From assembly GCA_023375785.1 (NCBI GenBank), contig SZWC01006863.1:53981-117980 (forward strand): a DNA stretch of 64,000 bases, in the 5' to 3' direction. This document shows, one piece after another, positions 22,645-33,949 of this stretch (position 1 is the stretch's first letter; each line of letters begins with the position of its first letter). The position numbers and the translations under genes were made by a program. Below the pieces are notes generated by a model. That model saw only the letters and a list, made by a program, of their open reading frames with translations. It was not told where the DNA came from and did not search any database. This stretch comes from Penium margaritaceum. Lineage: Eukaryota > Streptophyta > Zygnematophyceae > Desmidiales > Peniaceae.

Positions 22645-25600
22645 TGCAAACATGTATGGTGTCAAAGGAGGTTCCTAGGTATTTCTTCACATGTACATAG
22701 GGCCCCACTCAATTACGTGTAAGCTTCCATGAAATATGACACAATGCATAGATAAGTGCACAGAAGCTTCATTGATGCTTTAAACATATGATGTTGGATA
22801 ACGTACATTGTTTTGATTGTGTATATAATGGGGGTGATTGGGTCTAAATGACGAATTGACACTGTTCGAGCCTACGTGAATGCACACGAGACATGTTACA
22901 GGTCAATCATACGAATGGCGATACTCCTAACCATGTACCTTCCTTGAAAACACATTGACTCACTTCTCCGTGGCATCGAGTACCCGGCATGTGCCTTAGC
23001 TGCTCGTCAATCCTAAACTAAGGTAGGTGCACACTTGTATCCAAGAAGGGATCATCTTCCAAAACCGATTTGACTCGAGGCCAGATTGGCTATCAACAGA
23101 GAGAATGCATAAAAGGTGTTCAATCGCAGGCATGCTATTTACACACCTTAACATGCTCAATTTGAGCAAGGTGTTATGTGGCACAAGTGAGAGACATGGC
23201 TGTATCTCCATGCTCTTCCTTTGTTTAATCTATGCGACAAAACATGGACGAGGGACATTGTTGAATGTGTCATGGAATTTCTTCATGCCCATATACACAA
23301 TGGTTTGCGATGCAAGGAGGACAGCTTCCACCTTGTCTCCACCGTGAGGGTTTCTCTTAATATGATGGAGTCCACATCCGACTGTGATGGTCAACATACC
23401 AAATTTCAATCCATGTTTGTGTGCATGAAGTCAACGTGGTTGCAAAGCAGTAAGAGGGATCTATACTCTCATCATGAAACATGCCACCCTTCTCATAAAG
23501 ATTGATGTTGGATGAATCACGCAAAGCAAAACTTCGTGTGTCACGTGCTCCATGATCCTTGATCTCCTACGCTACAGCTAGGGCTTGAGAAGACAATGTG
23601 TAGGCATGTTGCAATCGAGGACACTTACCATCATGACTCTATGTCAGTATTAAAAATGCAGCAAGGATGCTCATACTCGCCATATACATGACAAGATAGA
23701 ACCTAGCATGGCTCAACCACATGCGCATTATTTCAAATGACACCTCTATAAACAACACCATCTATCCAAAATCTAAATCATCGCAGCTGGGTTTTGTGGT
23801 AGTATATCTGCATATTTGAAACCACTCGTAGCCCCCCCATTCTGCTATGCACAGGGACGGACGCTGAAGTCATTGTTCTCATGAGGTTTATTCTTCACAA
23901 ATGTGCACTGCTGGATTCTTTTCCAATCCAGTCTGGTTTTTCTCATCTATGGAGCACTGTCCCAGTTCCACTCGAATGAACATGACGTCCTCTTTCACTT
24001 CTCAGTGATGGGCGTAGGGCATAACTTACAAAAAGGAACCAGAAAGCAATTTAGTAACAGAAACATGGTTACATGGTGATGCAGAACAACATCATGCTAT
24101 CCATCTCTACAAGATTATTACTGGACGATGATGTTTTTTCAAATTCATGGTGACATGATCTACCCACGAGCACACATGGGTTATCACCATTTGCTTAGAG
24201 CAACCTAAAGTGTCTGAAAGCACCAGGTGTAGATTTCAAAGGCAATGGGCAATGATCATGATCCATACACTATAAAAGTTTACTTTGGCCCAGTATTCTC
24301 CACTGCTTTTCCTAAAAAACTTCTGAATGTTCCAAGAAGCACAGAGAATCTCTACATGTGTACACGCTTCTATAGGGTCCAAAACATACTCTGGACATGC
24401 CATAAAACTGTCTGTGCAAAGCACAAACCATACTAAGGTGTAAAGAAGTTAAAAGACAGAGTTGGAGAGTGATTTCATTGCTTGACATATCCAAGTTTTA
24501 TCATCTTCCTGGAATGATCATACTGAAAGCTCCCAAAATTCATGGGAATGACCCATTTGACATATTCAGTCATGCTATTGATGTAACCGGGTAATTTAAA
24601 AGTTCTTGTGTAAAGCACAACTACAAAAATACATATGGCACTGTGTTATCTGCACTTCCAACACTCATAAAGTTGAATTTGTGGGTCCCACCAACCTTGT
24701 TGTTCAAAACTGTGCATTTTGCACCTTCCTAATATACAGTGGACACCCATTCTACTCTAAGAAGATGGGTTGTGTGTCCAATCACATCACAATGCCCGGG
24801 ATTCTCTCCGCATGGTGGAAAGTTATAGATCGCACGACATCCAATGGTATCCAATCATCCTTTGATTGTGGGGTGGACAGACTTCAGGTGGCTTCTGTGG
24901 AGGTCTCCGTGCTACCAAATGACAATCTCATCCGTCACCACACCATGGTGGACATGTGTACTGGGAGACCTGTGCGGTGACAACCTCGTGTATCCAACAA
25001 ACTTGGTAATCTTACATGCAAGGAAAAACCATTGTGTTTTCAATGTTCAGTTAGTTTGTAAGCATCTTCATATGACATGTTTACTCATGGAACATGGCGC
25101 CAACACCGGCCACCATGTCAAGTTTAAAGCCAAGGGGTCAATAAGGAGTGGTTGTGCAGCCAACTTAACTGAACCGGCTGTAACATCCACGTGTGGACCC
25201 AACCACATACAAAACTCCCCTTGGTTTTCTTGGTTAAAACCATTGTGGAAGATGACATCGGGATTGGTTGACTGCGCCCCTGGGCGTACCACTCTGGCGT
25301 AAGCACCACGGAGATAATTCTATTTCGGGAACGGTGATACATTGTTACAATCCAACTGGTATTTTCCTGAGGACGCTCCTCAGCAAAAGGGGGAGGACAC
25401 GTCGCTGTAATACCAAGGCTGAACATCCACAAAGCCCACCAGGATTTATCTTCTCCATTTCATAACTTTCTCTTTGACATCCAGCATGAAAATCCTATGC
25501 TTAAGCATGGAAGATGTTGTCGCTGTTGCAATAAAGGATGAGTAATGCCTCTCCAAGTCGGTGTATGAAGCTGTGCTGAACCTTCAAGCACCAAAGCCAC

Positions 25601-26800
25601 GTGTGTAAGGACTCTCTTTTGGGTCCTCGTGATGGATTGTCAACACGAAGCTAACACATGCTCAATAAATCATTGTACCACAAGGAAAGATGAGCATACA
25701 ATATTGATGTATGCATTGTCAAATACCATGTGTCCACGTTATTTATCTCACATGTATTCTTCATTTTGACGTTTCACTCACTCTTTATGCTTTCCCTATG
25801 TGGTTTGTTTGGCAAGAAAACCTCTTTTCTTTGCAAACCAAGGATGGTTTATGGCTAAAGGGGGAGGAATGTAGCACAGTGGTCTAGTCTTGGTACAAAA
25901 CAGGTCTGTATCCCATGGATAGAACCGACCATAAAATACCAACTTGTGTTTTGTACACTCCAAGAGGTAACATGGGTAAGTCGCGTACGAAGCCAAGTAT
26001 GAATATTGGCCAGGTTAGGATTTTTCCTTTCGCTGGTTGGATAACAGTTAGCTGTAGTGGAAGAGGATGGACCGTCCAGGTCCATCCGATGACATTAGCA
26101 GAGTAGGAAATGTCCTACAGTATCTTGCAATATGACGATACATTTGTCGGTGGGTCGCGCGCCTCCAATTCCAACAATTCCATTCCAATAGCTTTTGTTT
26201 GCTCACCTACCCATCTACGAAGACAGTTTGTTACACTGACACCATGTGAAAATGTACAGAATGTGGATGGGTGAAATTGTACTGAGGTTGGAGAGGATGA
26301 ATATATTCTGTGGAATATGAAAATTTTGCTGAGATACGTATGTCACAGGAAGAATGTATGATCAGGATCCTGAAGTAGCTACATGTATGTAGCTACAAGT
26401 ATGGTTCTGTGGAGCCACAAGGCGTCTTTTCTGGGTGCCTTGAGACCTATTCTGAGGGCCGGACTTGTAGTAGAATGCATTCAGAGCCACTAGCGTGCAT
26501 TAAGAAATACATATGCCATTGTAGGAGGTGATTTCTAAGGCACTAGCATGTAGTTTCTGAGGTTGAGATGCAGAGGCAGACAATGGAGGAAGCTACTAGC
26601 ACACAGCTCGAAGTATAACTAATTGAATCTGAAGGCAGACTGGAGTGAATGAAGTCAGTCCCTTAAGTAGCAATGAGGCAGTCCTACTTTGGCACCTCAA
26701 GTGTATGTGTAAGATGTTACCCTTCGAATGCAACTTATGCAAGGTGATTTAGTAGACGATAGAGGTTGCTAGGGTTGAGTAAGTGCAGCCATGGATCTGC
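22645..26800. other. Long stretch without a supported gene
   Basis: About 4.2 kb has only short open frames on both strands (for example 24,606-24,980, 24,844-25,302 and 25,124-25,432). None shows a domain I can support. There is no repeat structure of note up to the A/TA microsatellite. Confidence 0.45.
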
Positions 26801-26803
26801 AAG

Positions 26804-26809
26804 AAAAAA

Positions 26810-26877
<68 letters not shown>
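26804..26877. repeat. Poly(A) followed by (TA)n microsatellite
   Basis: A run of about 24 A (26,804-26,827) leads directly into about 25 TA units (26,828-26,877). A poly(A) leading into a dinucleotide tract is often the 3' scar of a retroposed sequence, here on the plus strand. I could not identify a LINE or SINE body upstream. Confidence 0.9.
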
Positions 26878-26879
<2 letters not shown>

Positions 26880-27362
26880 AGTCCCTAGGCATGACGAGGT
26901 AGAGTCTTACCGGGTGAGTCTCGCTAGTCGAGATCATCTGTTGGCCGGCAAGAGAGGCTCGCCGACACTTACCAAACCGTCCTTGTGTAAACATTTTGTA
27001 TGACCCCCAATCCAGTCCTAGGCTGGTCTTGAGTTTGTGCTTGTCCTAGGCTTATAAGAGGTACCCAATTTACACATCGGGAACTAATCTAGGTCCAGTT
27101 ACACATGTACTATAATACAACAAGTCAAGAAAAAGAGACAGAACTAGGTCATCAGAGAGCAAGCCAACACAGCCTCAGGTGCAGCTAGAGCAATATTGTC
27201 AGGAGGGAAGCAAGCATACGAGAGATGGTGTGGGAGAGTGTGCGACTCACTTGCCGGTGGCGCATGTACTCACTGTGTGTCACCTCCACTCTCTGAGTCA
27301 GCATGCACCTCACAATTATGGCCACAACAGTGTTGTAGATATGCACAGAGGAGAATTGACAT

Positions 27363-27375
27363 GCCCCCTTGGCCT
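27363..27375 (-). promoter_or_regulatory. Probable polypurine tract of minus-strand copia fragment
   Basis: The minus strand reads GGCCAAGGGGGCA, followed by TGTCAATTCTCC, which could be the first bases of a 3' LTR running left from 27,362. It lies just downstream of the RNase H C-terminus. The left end of any LTR was not resolved. Confidence 0.45.
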
Positions 27376-27565
27376 TGAGTGTGGAGGGTGAACAACCAAG
27401 ATGATGCAGTTGGAGCTCAAATTCAATAGAAGACAATGCTTTGATAAGGAAGTCTACCAACGGAGTGTCACCACTGGTGGGAATTACTTGCACGGCACCT
27501 GAGTCAACTGCCTTCTGGACAAGATGATGTTCTGCGCTGATGTGCTTTGTGCCTGGGTGCAACAC
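27376..27565 (-). pseudogene. Copia RNase H C-terminal fragment (minus strand)
   Basis: The minus strand encodes PGTKHISAEHHLVQKAVDSG and then IPTSGDTPLVDFLIKAL, the standard C-terminus of Ty1/copia RNase H (usual form: R-T-K-H-I-D, then L-A-D-x-x-T-K). It begins abruptly at about 27,565, where a plus-strand RNase H fragment starts. The catalytic core residues upstream are missing. Confidence 0.8.
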
Positions 27566-27599
27566 ACTTTTCTTCTATGTGATGCGGCATGCTGCAGAA

Positions 27600-28003
27600 T
27601 TCAATATGCAGTGGCACATCATGCGCATTCAAACCCAGCTCCTCAAGCAGGCTTGCCAGCCATTGAAACTGAGTACATTGCCTTGAATGAGGTGTGTGAA
27701 GAGATGCAATGGCTATGCAGCTTGCTATTTGAGATGAAGACACCACAGGCAATGGCAACGTTCATCAGGATTGACAACATGAGTGCCATTCACATGTCCA
27801 AGAACTTATTCCTCTCCTGGCGCAGAAAACATATTGAAATCTATTTTAACCATGCTTGAGACTTGGTCTGCAAATAGACAATGGAGCTTGAGTGTGTTGG
27901 TACCAAGCTAAACCAGGCTGACATGCTTGCAAAGTCAGTGGACAAGGATCTCCACCAGGTGGACAGGCGTGCTGTCATCATGGTCAACGCAGGTGATGAA
28001 GAA
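27600..28003 (+). pseudogene. Copia RNase H fragment (plus strand)
   Basis: The plus strand encodes ETEYIALNEVCEEMQWLCSL (equivalent to the EAEYxAL...W block with the catalytic Glu), then DNMSAIHMSKN (catalytic Asp), RRKHIEIYFNH, an in-frame TAG after VCK, then ADMLAKSVDKD and a stop at about 28,003. Residue order and spacing match copia RNase H. The RT and earlier domains are missing. It is oriented opposite to the fragment on its left, and the two meet near 27,565-27,600. Confidence 0.82.
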
Positions 28004-28759
28004 TGACCATGGCAGCTGACGCAAGTTGCAAGGGAAAGATATTATGACATACTAGCCCCCTTTTCACTGTTGTAGGACCTTTCAAGAATGATCCGCCCCT
28101 TGTGGAGGTAAAATTTCTGGATTGGTTGTACGGTGACTCAACTATGCTCTATCTCATGTGAGATATGACCTGTGACTAGACCATGAAGGTGAATCATTCA
28201 TCGTGTCTATTTTTTTATTTTGCCAGGTGAGAGGTCATGAGCTTGATCCTGTCTCCATGCACATCTTGGTTGTGATGGAAGCTTTGAAGAAAGAATGTCT
28301 GTAGATTCTTGGAAGCTACATGGTTGGTCTGCCACCTTGACACTAGGATGCTTATGTGTCCTGTCCACAGCGCAAGTCTATTGGTGATGTGGCTGGGTCA
28401 AACCATTGCTCAAAAAATGCTTTTGAGTTATAGGAATGGACAGAAATCTATGAAAGGACTTGACTTGCATGCTGACCAATAAACCCTTGCTTGATGCTCT
28501 CTTGTATATTGAAAACTTGAGCTTTTTTGACAAGTAATGCTAAAGAGTTAGTACTCTTGAAGGTGAAGTGTATGTCTGGTTAACTTTGGAGAACATAACA
28601 CATGCCTGCAAAGGACAAAGGTGAAAAAACCATTGCAATCATTTTCGTTTTTTGACGTTTTTTATAGAGGTTGTTAGCTCAATAGCTAACAATTTTATGG
28701 CTTTGGCAGATCATTCCTTCTGCTATTGACTGCCCTGGCAGCCAGCATCTGAGACAGCT
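28004..28759. other. Intergenic, no supported feature
   Basis: Possible remains of a 3' LTR after the plus-strand RNase H (purine stretch GCAAGGGAAAGATA at about 28,029). No paired LTR was found. Confidence 0.35.
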
Positions 28760-29110
28760 AGAAGAAATGAAGAAGTGCTCTTGCATAGATGTACGGATGC
28801 ACAGCTGCTACTGCTGCTACTGGCTGCATAAACAGTTGGCTATTGCTGCTGTCTTTTGTTGGCAGCTAAGGTGGCTGGAAGCAGCTGCTAATGGCTTCTT
28901 TGGAAGTCATTCGCTTAAGCGGATGACCGTTGTTGCTACTGGCTGCTTCAGCAGTCGGCGGCTTTTGTACTGGAAACCGTTGCTGCTAGCTGCTTCCGAT
29001 GTCAGCGGCTTCAACAGTTCACTACTGCTTCTGCTGAATTCTTTGGCCATCGGCAGCTTAGGCCGTTGGTTGTTGTTTCTGCAGGCTACTCTGACATTAG
29101 GAGGTTAAGG
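28760..29110. repeat. Degenerate GCTGCT/ACTGGCTGC minisatellite
   Basis: Words such as GCTGCTACTGGCTGC, TTGTTGCTACTGGCTGC and CGTTGCTGCTAGCTGC recur at irregular spacing. The open frame through it (28,767-29,108) is a consequence of the repeat and carries no domain. Confidence 0.5.
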
Positions 29111-29238
29111 CTGTTCAAAATTGAACAAGATGCACAAGAGGCACAGAATATGCAGGATGCACAAAATGTGCTTAGGATGCACGGATGTGCTTCCTCACGG
29201 AGGAAAATTTCTAGGAAATGAGGGGCTACCACCTAAAT

Positions 29239-29251
29239 CTCTGATACAATG
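29239..29251 (-). promoter_or_regulatory. PBS-like sequence
   Basis: The minus strand reads TTGTATCAGAG before AGATTT, one base short of the TGGTATCAGAG primer site seen at 6,761-6,772. The flanking TGTCAGGG could be an LTR end running right. A matching second LTR was not established. Confidence 0.3.
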
Positions 29252-30299
29252 TCAGGGTGTGTCCATGGATGGAACAAACAACATGAGAGGTGGGAGGGGG
29301 CAGCCATGGAGACACGCAAATTGATGTTAAAGAAATGAATCACAACTTGCACATGTGGAGGAGGATAAATGTGTACCCACCCCACCTGCCGTGTGGGCTG
29401 CGAGCTTGAAATGGTGGAGAGAAGGGTTCTACCCTCCACAATAGGACAGGCAAGAAGTCCTACCCTGTCAGTTACAGCCAAACATCAAGACAAGCTGCAT
29501 TTTGAAAATCCGACAGCGTCTCCCCTACACCGAGAGAAATTGGTTAACTCTTAGTCACTCAATTTCATCATTTCCACCCGACCACACCCAAAACAAGGAA
29601 GATGCAAATGTGCAAAGAGCAAGGATGCAGAGCCATCCTTTGCCAGTTACATGGATTCATTCAAGAGAGCGGCAAGTAATGTAACGGGCATTAAACCTGG
29701 TTGAACATTTTGCTCCACAAAGATAACCTTCAGGTTCTTCCCCTAACTATTCTCCCACTTTATATTCTCCTCTCGGTCATCTTGACGAGGCAGGCATCAA
29801 TCTCATGTATGTGAGCGTAGCCAATCCAGAGGTCACAAATGTGGACGACTAATGACACGAGACTGACAGGGGCATCCAGTGTGGAAGGAATGGAATTGAC
29901 TGTGTTTAACTTACTGGAGAAAAGTTGCGTGAAAGTTGGGCAGGAAGGGTGTTGAAAATGGAGCCCCACGCGATGATGCTGCACCAACAGAGATCCTAGC
30001 ATTCCTCTTGCCACCCGCTAGTATACACAAGCCAATCAAGCTCAGTGGTGGCGATGGTGATGAGCTTCATGTCACACAAGTGGCCAAGTAACTCTCCCCC
30101 AGTATTGAAGGGGGCTTGCATGAAAAAACAAAAGTTTTATGACTCGAAGCCTGACTTAATTCTTTGACCGTCTGAGACACTAGGGGGAAAAAATGATGTC
30201 TGGACCAAACATTTGGCTAAGTGCTTAAGCTGAAAACAAATATAGAATTTTAGTACTGAAAAAGAGGCTGCCCAAATAAGGAATAACTTGAACAGGAGA
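29252..30299. other. Intergenic, no supported feature
   Basis: Short open frames only. No domains or repeats recognised. Confidence 0.4.
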
Positions 30300-30725
30300 G
30301 GTGCCTGAGTATTCTGATGATGATGATTGTGGTATTTTTGGCCTGAAAGATGAAAATATAGTTCTTGAAAACCTCTATTCTGTGTTCAGCCTGAATTCCA
30401 GAGGAATCCTGGGACAATGGTGCAGGGAACAATTTTCTGGTGGCTACAAGCCACGAGAGGTGGCGAGTTTCATAGCAACTGAGAGCTTGAGACAAGATCA
30501 TTCCAACGAGTCCATGATCACAGATTTCAGCATGAAAAAACGATGTAAGAATTTCCTGGTCTATCCTGAGCCCAATTCATGAAAACACGTGGTTCAGTGG
30601 TCCAGGAATAGATTTTCTGGAGGCTACAGGCTAATAGGGAAGGCAAGAGTGGTGGCTCTAGATAGTTTCAAAAAAATTATTTCCACGAAGACCAAACTTG
30701 CAAATTCGGGGCTTGAAATATAGCA
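30300..30725. repeat. Diverged direct duplication, period about 182 bp
   Basis: Two copies are clearest at 30,410-30,540 and 30,590-30,725. Shared blocks are CAGTGGTCCAGGAA / CAATGGTGCAGGGAA, ATTTTCTGGWGGCTACARGC, GGCRAG, and GAYYAAACTTGCA / TCCATGATCACAG with AGCATGAAA / GGCTTGAAA. The segment before the first copy (30,340-30,400) resembles the segment before the second. Confidence 0.6.
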
Positions 30726-32744
30726 AGCACCTGTCCAGGAAGACATGATGGTGGATGGCACAAATTACGTTCTTCAATGCTTCATAACAGTAATGTTTTG
30801 GAAATACTTCTAGACAGGGCAGCAGCTGCAAATGATGTTTCTGTATTCTAAGGCCGCATCACCAGTGGCTGAAAGGATCCTGAATTGTGTTTTAGCTGTC
30901 CATGTGTGTACCTCTATTGCTGCTCCCGTGGCTGATGTGGAAGGTTTTATGACCGCCATCACTGATGACTCTGGTGCTCTCAGTTGCTTTTGTAACTCTA
31001 GCTTCTACCATTGAGTCTTGATCGTAATTGTGGGGAAGAAGCTCTTCCTAATCAGACACCATGACAAGGTACTCATGGTCCCTTTCTCTACAGTAAGAAA
31101 AACAACAAAACTTGTCAAAAAAGACAAGGAAAACACAAAACATAGAAGTTTGGACCAAGGTAGCTCTATATCAATGTATGATTGAGAAATAGAGAAACAA
31201 TGAAAGTTGCAATACATTTGTGTACTACGGGCATATGCCCAAAGCATGATGCACCGTTCCTTCCGTTGCAAATTGACATAGTAAAAAAATCTTCAAACCA
31301 CGTTTTTGCTCTAGTCTGGCTTCAAAGAGTACACAAAATCGATGTTGCTGCAGTTTCTGGTACAGTACCTTTGTTTCTTGTTTATCTCAACGTTGCGACT
31401 GATGGTTGAATCCTGATTTTGTGGGTTAAATTAACTTTAAGCCTTGTGCAAACTCTTGTATAAAAAAAAAAAGAACGGATTTGCACACGGGTCTTTTCTG
31501 CTGTGTCCCCCTTGCATAGCCTGTACTGAGATACACGCCTTGCATTCAAATGTATTAAGGTACGTCACAATTGGTGCGTGCCTGCTCTACACCTCATGTT
31601 CTTTCTTCTAGCCCCTATTACCGCTTCCTTTTGGGGTGACGATGATGAAGTATGCCGATACAAAAAGCATCCGCCTCGAGGCTCTGTAGTTAATCTGCAT
31701 CCACAAGCATCCCCCACACTATGCTAAGCAGCTTCTGGTTCCCACACTTGCCACACTGTTGGACTGTGGCGTGTATGGTGTGGTCGGCTGTCACTTAATT
31801 CTTTGTTGCTTTAGCCACCCACTGCAGCTCATGTACTCGTTGCCATTAGTACAACACAATGCTCTGATCTTACATCCAGTCTATGTACTCATGAATTCAA
31901 CATCATTTTTTAGCTATTCCAGCATCTTGACTTTCTGTCTCAAGAAGTACGTATAATTTCTCCTTGTGTAGTTTTTCATGAAGTGACAAAGCACCACATG
32001 CTTCCCATAGATAACACTTTAAATGAGCCATACTACTCTTCGTGCATGATCTCCATGGGGTCCTTTGCTTGAATTCATTAACTTGTGCTTCACCTTGCCC
32101 AAAAGGCAGTGCTTGCACTTTTGTGCAGGTCTTTATCTGTTTCTGCATCTGTTGAACTGGTGATTTTGAGGCCGTAAACCATTTCATGCTTTTCCAACTC
32201 CTTTATAACTACAGGAAACAATTACCCTTGTTGCTGGTGCCAATGCTGGAGATCTGCAAACCCCTCCCCCCCCCCCCCCCCCCCCCCCCTTGGCCAAGCT
32301 GATGTAAAAATTTTACTATTAGGTTGCATGTACTTTTAAGATGGTAGATTCTTCCTTTACGATGCACAGGCCACTCTCTCCAACACGGCCTCGTTACCAC
32401 CTTCCATTTTCATGACTACACATTTCATGTGAAAAAGAATCATATCCCTTGGCCATCAAGCTGATTGAACTAGAAAAATCAGCCACACCAGGGAAATTCT
32501 ACTCATTTTGGATAGCATATTACACCCTTTTACCACTTACCACCACTTCAATATCTACATCACTTTCTGCATGCCACCATGGAGTTGTCAGACTTCGTGA
32601 ACTTAATGAACTTCACATTCCCTGCTTGGATACGCTCCTCTACACCTGAATCAATTTATTTCCTATCGGTGTTTTTTAAGGGGTGATTATTGTTGACATC
32701 GAGGAGTGCCTTCTCACCCTTGGTGCATCAGCTCTTGGCCAATG
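30726..32744. other. Intergenic with C homopolymer, no supported gene
   Basis: About 2 kb without recognised domains. A run of about 24 C lies at 32,266-32,289 (strong strand asymmetry; long G/C runs recur in this window). The minus strand at 31,903-32,187 is open and Lys/Gln-rich but unrecognised. It could be downstream remains of the Gag fossil at 32.7 kb. Confidence 0.4.
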
Positions 32745-32944
32745 CCTCCTTTGGACAATTTTTGGACCAATGGCCCTGCTTTCCAAAGTTGTTGTATGCA
32801 CCTTTCTTGGCATCCTTGTTTCTCAAAAAGGTGATGATGACGAAAACTCTTGGTTGTAACCATGAGGGGAGCCATTGCTTGTGTCTCTGTGTCAACATTC
32901 CACCCACGTTGTTGCATTGAGGCAAGAAAATCTATCACTCTCAT
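32745..32944 (-). pseudogene. Gag zinc-knuckle fossil
   Basis: The minus strand at 32,745-32,800 reads NNFGKQGHWSKNCPKEALAK. This matches a retroelement knuckle C-x2-C-G-K-x-G-H-x4-C, except that the first Cys is Tyr (TAC) and the second is Phe (TTT). The His and last Cys remain. The upstream minus-strand sequence to 32,944 is open in part but not identifiable. No protease or pol was found downstream. Confidence 0.6.
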
Positions 32945-33949
32945 GGCATAAATGGCATCCTCATCATACTGTTATGATTCACGCAACTGCACAGATTCAG
33001 TAACTGCCAAAGGTTCCGACTGGCAGGGTCCTCTTCTCCGTCCTCATCTGACTCAAGAATTTCATGGATGGAGAAGATGGTGCTCGATGCTCCTGGACAG
33101 GAGGATAGGGGTGAAGGTGAACATGTGCATTTGTAGTTGTTACATCAACTAGACAATCACAATTGTGTAGGTGCTCCTGTGCTACTGCCATCTCATCTTA
33201 CGGAAGAGATGTGCACTCACACACCTCAACACGATCCAGTTGCTATGAGAATCTCAAACTCAACATCCTCCAACATCCCCAACACCTTCCTGTAAGCAAC
33301 GGATAAGATGCCTGCCACTCAATAAAGTACCTCCGCCTCCATCTCTGCTTTTTGAAGCTAAGTGCTTGGAGATTTAGCACCTCCGGGAGGATCAGCCCTC
33401 CATAGGTCCTACTCCTGATTTGGGTGGTCAACCGCAGACAATACAGGTGTGTTGTTTCATGTGATCAAAGGTGTGTTGAGCAGAGGAGGAGAGAGGGATG
33501 GTCCAGGTCCAAAGGAGGAGGATGGGGGTGAGCTACAGATCATCTCAGAACTGTCCGGGGTGTCGTTGAAACTCACTACCTCAACATCCTCATCTCGTGA
33601 GGAAGTGTCCAATGCTACTATGGAAAAAGACTCATAGTTATCTATGTTGTTCTCACTGCAACACTCAAATAGTAGCTCAGATAAGGTACCCTGTAGTACA
33701 TGCAACCACTCTGCATCTTGCAACTCACATCTTCTAGACATGTGTAGTCTTGCCTATGCATTTCCATGGAGAAAAAGTAATAAAGGATATCCCAAGCCGT
33801 GGAGGCAGTTGTGGATAACCCCGCTCAGACAGTGGCTGCATGGTTCTGCTGATCACCGAAGAGAGAACAAACTGCGTCCTCTTGAGCACGCCATCTTGAG
33901 AAGTTATGCCTGGATAATGTTGCCTCGTCCAGAGAAACTCTAGGACTTC
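32945..33949. other. Intergenic, no supported gene
   Basis: Minus-strand open frames at 33,457-33,741 (acidic and Ser-rich) and 33,734-34,126 have no recognised domain. They may be remains of the same retroelement whose knuckle lies at 32.7 kb. Confidence 0.35.

Noticed and set aside
25068-25432. Minus-strand stretch with NPDVIFHNGF, faintly like an ADP-ribosyltransferase N-terminal motif
   Set aside because: A single short match across frames, with no catalytic motif, no intact frame and no supporting context. Most likely chance.
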